Shown here one piece after another: positions 59,380 through 64,000 of a stretch of DNA of 64,000 nucleotides (position 1 is its first letter; each line of letters starts with the position of its first letter). This stretch comes from Streptomyces sp. CNH099. GTDB lineage: Bacteria > Actinomycetota > Actinomycetes > Streptomycetales > Streptomycetaceae. The notes under the pieces were generated by a model. It saw nothing but the letters and a program-made list of their open reading frames with translations. It made no database searches and had not been told where the DNA came from. A program made the position numbers and the translations under genes. The stretch covers positions 62,124 through 126,123 of the forward strand of contig AZWL01000021.1 of NCBI GenBank assembly GCA_000514715.1, written 5' to 3'.

Positions 59380-59409
59380 AGCAGATAGTTCCGTACGAGA
59401 GTATCTGCT
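59380..59409. promoter_or_regulatory. Inverted repeat before the MFS gene
   Basis: AGCAGATA (59380-59387) and TATCTGCT (59402-59409) are perfect inverted copies 14 bases apart in the marR-MFS spacer. A single ACCTTCTT half-site (59429-59436), as found in the marR operator, lies next to it. Confidence 0.45.
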
Positions 59410-59442
59410 ATCCAGTTTTCTTTTGCGGACCTTCTTGGGTGG

Positions 59443-59943
59443 CTACCGCCGGGCCTGCCGCGCCCGGCGTACGGGCTGGTCGGACGGGACCGGGTGGGCG
59501 AGCGGGCCCGCCATCAGGGCCTCCAGGGCGTCGACGACCGCGTCCCGCTGCGCGGCCGGCAGGGTACCGAGCACCTCCCGGTGCACCCGGTCGACGACCT
59601 CCTGGCCGCGCGCCGCGATCTCCGCGCCCGCCTCGGTGACGTGGATGATGCGGGCCCGGCGGTCCGTGCTCGACGGCCGCCGCTCGGCGTACCCGGCCTT
59701 CTCCAGGCCGTCCACGGTCACCACCATCGTCGTCTTGTCCAGGTACGCCAGCTCGGCCAGCTGGCCCTGGGTGCGCTCGGCCTCCAGTGCGTGCACGAGC
59801 ACGCACTGCTCGCGCTGGAGGAGGCCGACCTCGCTCAGCGCGGCGGACAGCCGGGTGTTGAGCACGTGCCCGGTGTGCGTGAGGAGGCCGGTCACGTCCG
59901 GTACCGTGCGGGCGGGGGTGCGGGGTGCGGGCGTGGTGGTCAT
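59443..59943 (-). CDS. MarR-family transcriptional regulator
   Basis: 166 aa winged-helix repressor. The recognition region is LAELAYLDKTTMVVTVDGLEKAGYAERRPSSTDRRARIIHVTEAG, read here as helix 3, recognition helix and wing (DRRAR). The C-terminal dimer helix follows. It is the first gene of a marR-MFS pair on the minus strand. A perfect inverted repeat sits just upstream of its -10, so it likely represses itself and the exporter until a phenolic or drug ligand binds. The start is ATG 59943. Confidence 0.92.
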   Translation of the reverse strand: MTTTPAPRTPARTVPDVTGLLTHTGHVLNTRLSAALSEVGLLQREQCVLVHALEAERTQGQLAELAYLDKTTMVVTVDGLEKAGYAERRPSSTDRRARIIHVTEAGAEIAARGQEVVDRVHREVLGTLPAAQRDAVVDALEALMAGPLAHPVPSDQPVRRARQARR

Positions 59944-59949
59944 GGGGTC

Positions 59950-59955
59950 AGGCTA
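59950..59955 (-). promoter_or_regulatory. -10 of the leaderless marR promoter
   Basis: TAGCCT, six bases, ATG at 59943 on the minus strand. Confidence 0.55.
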
Positions 59956-59957
59956 AC

Positions 59958-59983
59958 AAGAAGGTCTGCTTTCGAACCTTCTT
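59958..59983. promoter_or_regulatory. marR operator
   Basis: AAGAAGGT (59958-59965) and ACCTTCTT (59976-59983) form a perfect 8+8 inverted repeat with a 10-base spacer. It lies directly upstream of the marR -10 and covers the expected -35, ideal for self-repression. Confidence 0.65.
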
Positions 59984-60147
59984 CTGTATCGACTATATGT
60001 TCAACTGTGTTGTCGGGCCCCCACAGCGCGCGTCGACGTGTCGTTGGATGGTGTGTGGCCCCGTCACGTGCACATAGTGCCGGGTGCTCATGATTTTCGA
60101 GTCGACGTTGTAGGGAAATGACATAAGGTTCGACGCCCTCGTACCCG

Positions 60148-60153
60148 TACCGT
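60148..60153 (+). promoter_or_regulatory. -10 of the leaderless accB promoter
   Basis: TACCGT, six bases, ATG at 60160. The upstream 150 bp are AT-rich for this genome. Confidence 0.5.
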
Positions 60154-60159
60154 CGTCGT

Positions 60160-61767
60160 ATGACCACAGTGGACGACGCCCCAGCCGGCGTGGCAGCGAC
60201 GGCCGGTGTCACCGAGAACGAGGCCCGGGGGCGCGCGGCCGAGTTGCGCCGCATCCGCGCGCAGGTCCACGCGGGGCCCAGCGAGCGGGCGACCGCCGCC
60301 CAGAAGGCGAAGGGGAAGCTCACCGCCCGGGAGCGGATCGACCTGCTGCTGGACGAGGGGTCGTTCAACGAGGTGGAGCCGCTGCGGCGGCACCGGGCCA
60401 CCGGGTTCGGCCTGGAGGCCAGGAAGCCGTACACGGACGGCGTGATCACCGGCTGGGGGACGGTGCACGGCCGGACGGTCTTCCTCTACGCGCACGACTT
60501 CCGGATCTTCGGCGGGGCGCTCGGCGAGGCGCACGCCTACAAGATCCACAAGATCATGGACAAGGCGATCGCGGCCGGCGCGCCGCTGGTCAGCCTCAAC
60601 GACGGCGCGGGGGCGCGGATCCAGGAGGGCGTCGCGGCGCTCGCCGGGTACGGCGGCATCTTCCAGCGCAACACGCGCGCGTCGGGCGTCATCCCGCAGA
60701 TCTCGGTGATGCTGGGCCCGTGCGCGGGCGGCGCGGCCTACAGCCCGGCGCTGACCGACTTCGTCTTCATGGTCCGCGAGACCTCGCAGATGTTCATCAC
60801 CGGGCCCGACGTGGTCAAGGCGGTGACGGGCGAGGAGATCACCCAGAACGGCCTGGGTGGCGCCGACGTGCACGCGGAGACGTCCGGTGTGTGCCACTTC
60901 GCGTACGACGACGAGGTGACGTGCCTGGAGGAGGTGCGCTACCTGCTGTCGATGCTGCCGCAGAACAACCGGGAGAACCCGCCGGCGGTCACCGCCGAGG
61001 ACCCGGCCGACCGCGGCGGCGACGTGCTGCTCGACCTGGTGCCGGCCGACGGCAACCGGCCGTACGACATGCGCAGGGTGATCGAGGAGATCGTCGACGA
61101 CGGCGAATACCTTGAGGTGCACGAGCGCTGGGCGACCAACCTGCTCTGCTCGCTGGCCCGGTTCGACGGCCACGTGGTCGGGATCATCGCCAACCAGCCG
61201 CAGTCGATGGCGGGCGTGCTGGACATCGAGGCGAGCGAGAAAGGTGCCCGCTTTGTCCAGATGTGCGATGCTTTCAACATCCCGATCGTCACCCTGCTCG
61301 ACGTGCCGGGGTTCCTGCCGGGCGTCGACCAGGAGCACGGCGGGATCATCCGGCACGGGGCGAAGCTGCTGTACGCGTACTGCAACGCCACGGTGCCGCG
61401 GATCTCGGTGGTCCTGCGGAAGGCGTACGGCGGCGCCTACATCGTGATGGACAGCCAGTCCATCGGCGCCGACCTGACGTACGCCTGGCCGACCAACGAG
61501 ATCGCGGTGATGGGCGCCGAGGGCGCCGCCAACGTCATCTTCCGGCGCGACATCGCGGCCGCGGAGGACCCCGAGGCCAAGCGCACGGAGATGGTCAAGC
61601 AGTACAAGGCCGAGCTGATGCACCCGTACTACGCGGCCGAGCGCGGCCTCGTGGACGACGTCATCGACCCCGCCGACACCCGCCAGACCCTCATCCGGTC
61701 ACTGGCCATGCTGCGGACGAAGCACGCCGACCTGCCGGCGCGCAAGCACGGCAACCCGCCGCAGTGA
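60160..61767 (+). CDS. accB: Acyl-CoA carboxylase carboxyltransferase (beta) subunit, AccB type
   Basis: 535 aa. It transfers carboxyl from biotin to acetyl- or propionyl-CoA, giving malonyl-CoA for fatty acids and polyketides. Oxyanion segments GPCAGGAAYSPALTDF and RKAYGGAYIVMDSQSIGADL are present. The residue that separates acetyl- from propionyl-specific forms in S. coelicolor (Ile in AccB, Asp in PccB, as I recall) is Ile here (I428 in AYIVM), so the acetyl-type AccB is favoured. The epsilon gene follows after 65 bp. The biotin-carrying alpha subunit is not in the window. Confidence 0.93.
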   Translation: MTTVDDAPAGVAATAGVTENEARGRAAELRRIRAQVHAGPSERATAAQKAKGKLTARERIDLLLDEGSFNEVEPLRRHRATGFGLEARKPYTDGVITGWGTVHGRTVFLYAHDFRIFGGALGEAHAYKIHKIMDKAIAAGAPLVSLNDGAGARIQEGVAALAGYGGIFQRNTRASGVIPQISVMLGPCAGGAAYSPALTDFVFMVRETSQMFITGPDVVKAVTGEEITQNGLGGADVHAETSGVCHFAYDDEVTCLEEVRYLLSMLPQNNRENPPAVTAEDPADRGGDVLLDLVPADGNRPYDMRRVIEEIVDDGEYLEVHERWATNLLCSLARFDGHVVGIIANQPQSMAGVLDIEASEKGARFVQMCDAFNIPIVTLLDVPGFLPGVDQEHGGIIRHGAKLLYAYCNATVPRISVVLRKAYGGAYIVMDSQSIGADLTYAWPTNEIAVMGAEGAANVIFRRDIAAAEDPEAKRTEMVKQYKAELMHPYYAAERGLVDDVIDPADTRQTLIRSLAMLRTKHADLPARKHGNPPQ

Positions 61768-61832
61768 CCACCCCGGCGCACCAGCGCCCGCAGCCCGCAG
61801 CCGACCGCGCAGCACAGCACAGGAGCACACAC

Positions 61833-62045
61833 GTGACCACGCCGCACACCGAGAACCTCGTCCGGGTCGAGAAGGGCGAGGCCAGCGAGGAGGAGCTGGC
61901 CGCGCTCACCGCGGTGCTGCTCGCCCGCGCCGCCGCGCCCGGCCCCGCGCACGCCCGCCACGGCGGGCACGGCGCCTCCGCGGCCCGCTGGCGCCGGCTG
62001 GAGCGCCAGCACGGCTTCCGCGCCCCGCACAGCTGGCAGCGCTGA
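61833..62045 (+). CDS. accE: Acyl-CoA carboxylase epsilon subunit
   Basis: 70 aa, the small actinobacterial subunit that stimulates the alpha-beta complex. RVEKGEASEEELAALTAVLLAR is the diagnostic family helix, and the C-terminal W-x-R region (ARWRRLERQHGF...SW) is typical. GTG 61833 has AGGAG seven bases upstream. It is co-transcribed with accB. Two direct copies of GCTGACGAAG overlap and follow the stop. Confidence 0.93.
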   Translation: MTTPHTENLVRVEKGEASEEELAALTAVLLARAAAPGPAHARHGGHGASAARWRRLERQHGFRAPHSWQR

Positions 62046-62086
62046 CGAAGGCTGACGAAGGCGAAGGCGCCGCCGCCGCGCCACGA

Positions 62087-62115
62087 CGAAGGCCCCGCCG
62101 TCGGCGGGGCCTTCG
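62087..62115. terminator. Bidirectional terminator between accE and gltX
   Basis: A perfect 12-bp stem (CGAAGGCCCCGC at 62087-62098 with 62104-62115) has a 5-base loop, between convergent genes. Confidence 0.75.
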
Positions 62116-62256
62116 CGTGTGTCGTACGTACTCGGGGGCGGCGGCGGTGCGCGGCCCGCGCACCGCTCGCGCGAGCGGCCGGGGCACGCCAGACCCCGCC
62201 ACACGCCGACCACACCGAGGTCGCCCGCCGCCGGGCCCCCTGCCGCGGCGCCGGGC

Positions 62257-63768
62257 TCAGCCCCGCTCCGCCTCCAGCCGCGCCAGCGCAGCGTCGACGC
62301 GCGCCAGCGTGCGCTCGCGGCCCAGCACCTCCAGCGACTCGAACAGCGGCAGCCCCACCGTCCGCCCGGTCACCGCGACCCGCACCGGCGCCTGCGCCTT
62401 GCCCAGCTTCAGCCCGTGCTCCTCGCCCGCGGCGAGCACCGCCTCCTTCAGCGCCTCCGCCGACCACTCCGCCGCCGCCAGCTTCCCGCGCGCCGTGCGC
62501 AGCAGGTCGGCCGCTCCCGGCTGCCCGGGCTGCCCCGGCTTCATCGCCTTGGCCCACGACTTCTCGTCGGACACCGGCTCGTCGAGGAAGAGGAAGTCGA
62601 CGTTGGCCGTGATGTCGGACAGCACCGTCAGCCGCGTCTGCGCCAGCGGCGCCACCGCGGCGAAGGCGTCCGCGTCGAACGACTCCTCCGGCCACGGCGC
62701 GTACGGCGCCCGCAGCCAAGGCCCGCACCGCTCGGCGAAGTCCTTCACGTCCAGCATGCGGATGTGGTCCGCGTTGACGGCCTCCGCCTTCTTCAGGTCG
62801 AAGCGGGCCGGGTTGGGCACCACGTCGGCGATGTCGAAGGCCGCGACCAGCTCCTCGCGGGTGAAGACGTCCCGGTCGGGGGCGAGCGACCAGCCCAGCA
62901 GCGAGAGGTAGTTGATCAGTCCCTCGGGCAGGAAGCCGCGCTCGCGGTAGAGGTTGAGCGAGGACTGCGGGTCGCGCTTGGACAGCTTCTTGTTGCCCTC
63001 GCCCATGACGTACGGCAGGTGGCCGAACTCTGGCACCCGTCCGGCGACGCCCAGCTCGATCAGCGCGCGGTAGAGCGCGATCTGCCGCGGGGTGGAGGAC
63101 AGCAGGTCCTCGCCGCGCAGCACGTGGGTGATCTCCATCAGCGCGTCGTCGACGGGGTTGACCAGGGTGTAGAGGGGGGCGCCGCTGGCGCGCACGATGC
63201 CGTAGTCGGTGACGTTCTCGGGTGCGAACGTCAGTTCACCGCGCACCAGGTCGGTGAAGGCGATCGCCTCGTCCGGCATCCGGAAGCGGACGATCGACGT
63301 CCGGCCCTCGGCCTCGTACGCGGCCACCTGTTCGGCGGTCAGGTCGCGGCAGTGCCCGTCGTACCCGGAGGGCCGTCCGGCCGCGCGCGCCGCCTCGCGG
63401 CGCTCCTCCAGCTCCGCCGTGGTGCAGTAGCAACGGTAGGCGTGCCCGGCGTCCTGGAGGCGGCGGGCCACGTCCGCGTAGACGTCCATGCGCTGCGACT
63501 GCCGGTACGGCGCGTGCGGCCCGCCGGCCTCGGGGCCCTCGTCCCAGTCGATGCCCAGCCAGCGGAAGGAGTCGAGCAGCTGCTCGTACGACTCCTCCGA
63601 GTCGCGGGCCGCGTCGGTGTCCTCGATCCGGAAGACCAGCGAGCCGCCGGTGTGGCGCGCGTAGGCCCAGTTGAACAGGGCGGTGCGCACCAGGCCCACG
63701 TGGGGGTTCCCGGTGGGGGAGGGGCAGAAGCGGACCCGCACGGGGGTCGGGGGGGCTGCGCTAGCCAC
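62257..63768 (-). CDS. gltX: Glutamyl-tRNA synthetase
   Basis: 503 aa class I synthetase. The HIGH-type motif is CPSPTGNPHVGLVRTALFNW (about residues 15-34) and the KMSKS-type loop is KKLSKRDPQ. The anticodon-binding helical domain forms the C-terminal third. In this organism it must also charge tRNA(Gln) with Glu, since the gatCAB system is present. GTG 63768 overlaps the stop of the upstream FAH-family gene by eight bases, so translation is probably coupled. Confidence 0.97.
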   Translation of the reverse strand: MASAAPPTPVRVRFCPSPTGNPHVGLVRTALFNWAYARHTGGSLVFRIEDTDAARDSEESYEQLLDSFRWLGIDWDEGPEAGGPHAPYRQSQRMDVYADVARRLQDAGHAYRCYCTTAELEERREAARAAGRPSGYDGHCRDLTAEQVAAYEAEGRTSIVRFRMPDEAIAFTDLVRGELTFAPENVTDYGIVRASGAPLYTLVNPVDDALMEITHVLRGEDLLSSTPRQIALYRALIELGVAGRVPEFGHLPYVMGEGNKKLSKRDPQSSLNLYRERGFLPEGLINYLSLLGWSLAPDRDVFTREELVAAFDIADVVPNPARFDLKKAEAVNADHIRMLDVKDFAERCGPWLRAPYAPWPEESFDADAFAAVAPLAQTRLTVLSDITANVDFLFLDEPVSDEKSWAKAMKPGQPGQPGAADLLRTARGKLAAAEWSAEALKEAVLAAGEEHGLKLGKAQAPVRVAVTGRTVGLPLFESLEVLGRERTLARVDAALARLEAERG

Positions 63769-64000
63769 GCTTGATCACCTTGTTGGCGAGAGTGCCGATG
63801 CCTTCGATGGTGACGGCGACCTCGTCGCCGTCGTGGAGCGGGCCGACGCCCGCGGGGGTCCCGGTGAGGACGACGTCGCCGGGCAGCAGCGTCATCGCCT
63901 CGGTGATGTGCGCGATCAGCTCGGGGACGGAGCGCACCATGTCCGTCGTCCGGCCGAGCTGGCGCTGGTCGCCGTTGACGGTGCACTGGATGGCGATGCC
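63761..64000 (-). CDS. Fumarylacetoacetate hydrolase-family protein (C-terminal part)
   Basis: The last 79 residues are in the window; the start lies beyond the right edge. TVNGDQRQLGRTTDMV, VPELIAHITEAMTLLPGDVV and LTGTPAGVGPLHDGDEV are the typical C-terminal blocks, with the TGTP substrate loop. The stop TAG overlaps the gltX GTG. This gene commonly precedes gltX in streptomycetes. The substrate is unknown; such proteins hydrolyse or decarboxylate beta-diketones and keto acids. Confidence 0.9.
   Translation of the reverse strand, partial: GIAIQCTVNGDQRQLGRTTDMVRSVPELIAHITEAMTLLPGDVVLTGTPAGVGPLHDGDEVAVTIEGIGTLANKVIKRG

Noticed and set aside
62119..63774. 551-aa plus-strand frame opposite gltX
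   Set aside because: It is a composition shadow of gltX with no recognisable domain.

Overview
The window is very GC-rich DNA from an actinomycete, most probably Streptomyces or a close relative. Evidence is the strong G/C bias at third codon positions, GTG starts, GGAGG-type ribosome sites, and a gene order I recognise from streptomycete chromosomes: mnmA, ligA, a GGDEF/EAL gene, gatCAB, a second GGDEF/EAL gene, ilvBNC, serA, proline catabolism, leuB, ilvE, cimA, accB/accE, gltX. It looks like core chromosome. I see no insertion sequence, prophage, CRISPR array or canonical tRNA/rRNA gene.

Layout. 1-6.1 kb: start of an unknown minus-strand gene, mnmA (tRNA thiolation), a LOG-family protein, an SDR, a MetE-like protein and ligA. 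6.2-14.5 kb: a membrane GGDEF+EAL protein (RmdB type), the gatC-gatA-(79-aa gene)-gatB operon, and an MMPL/RND transporter behind a structured leader. 14.6-28.7 kb: an array of four large LuxR regulators of the LAL type (two plus, two minus), a frameshifted fossil of a fifth, and two related arginine-rich small proteins ahead of the two minus-strand regulators. 28.8-35.2 kb: a PQQ-type sugar dehydrogenase lipoprotein, an aldo/keto reductase, a 2-hydroxyacid dehydrogenase and a second membrane GGDEF protein whose EAL half is degenerate. 35.2-41.1 kb: an attenuator leader, ilvB, ilvN, ilvC and serA. 41.2-43.6 kb: TetR plus an MFS exporter. 43.6-47.8 kb: a PucR regulator divergent from proline dehydrogenase and P5C dehydrogenase. 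47.8-52.1 kb: an FMN glutamate-synthase-like protein, a HAD hydrolase, a 48-aa protein and a Tat-lipoprotein phosphatase. 52.2-57.9 kb: leuB, ilvE, a streptogrisin-type protease, and cimA with its own attenuator. 57.8-60 kb: MarR plus MFS exporter. 60.1-64 kb: accB/accE, gltX and the end of an FAH-family gene.

How it works together. Branched-chain amino acid synthesis dominates the right half: cimA feeds isoleucine, ilvBNC serves all three amino acids, leuB leucine, and ilvE the last transamination. The ilvB and cimA operons each start with a short leader peptide rich in branched-chain codons followed by an intrinsic terminator. Two c-di-GMP proteins flank the regulator array.

The most unusual signals are these. 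(1) A recurring promoter layout places a -10 hexamer six or seven bases before the start codon at about fifteen genes and leader peptides, implying many leaderless mRNAs. (2) All four LAL regulators share this layout, and it corrects their start codons. (3) A conserved cassette of leader motif, arginine-rich small ORF and LAL regulator is present twice, with a decayed tandem LAL remnant between the copies. (4) A 76-nt cloverleaf-like fold with a tRNA-like T-arm sits in front of the MMPL gene.
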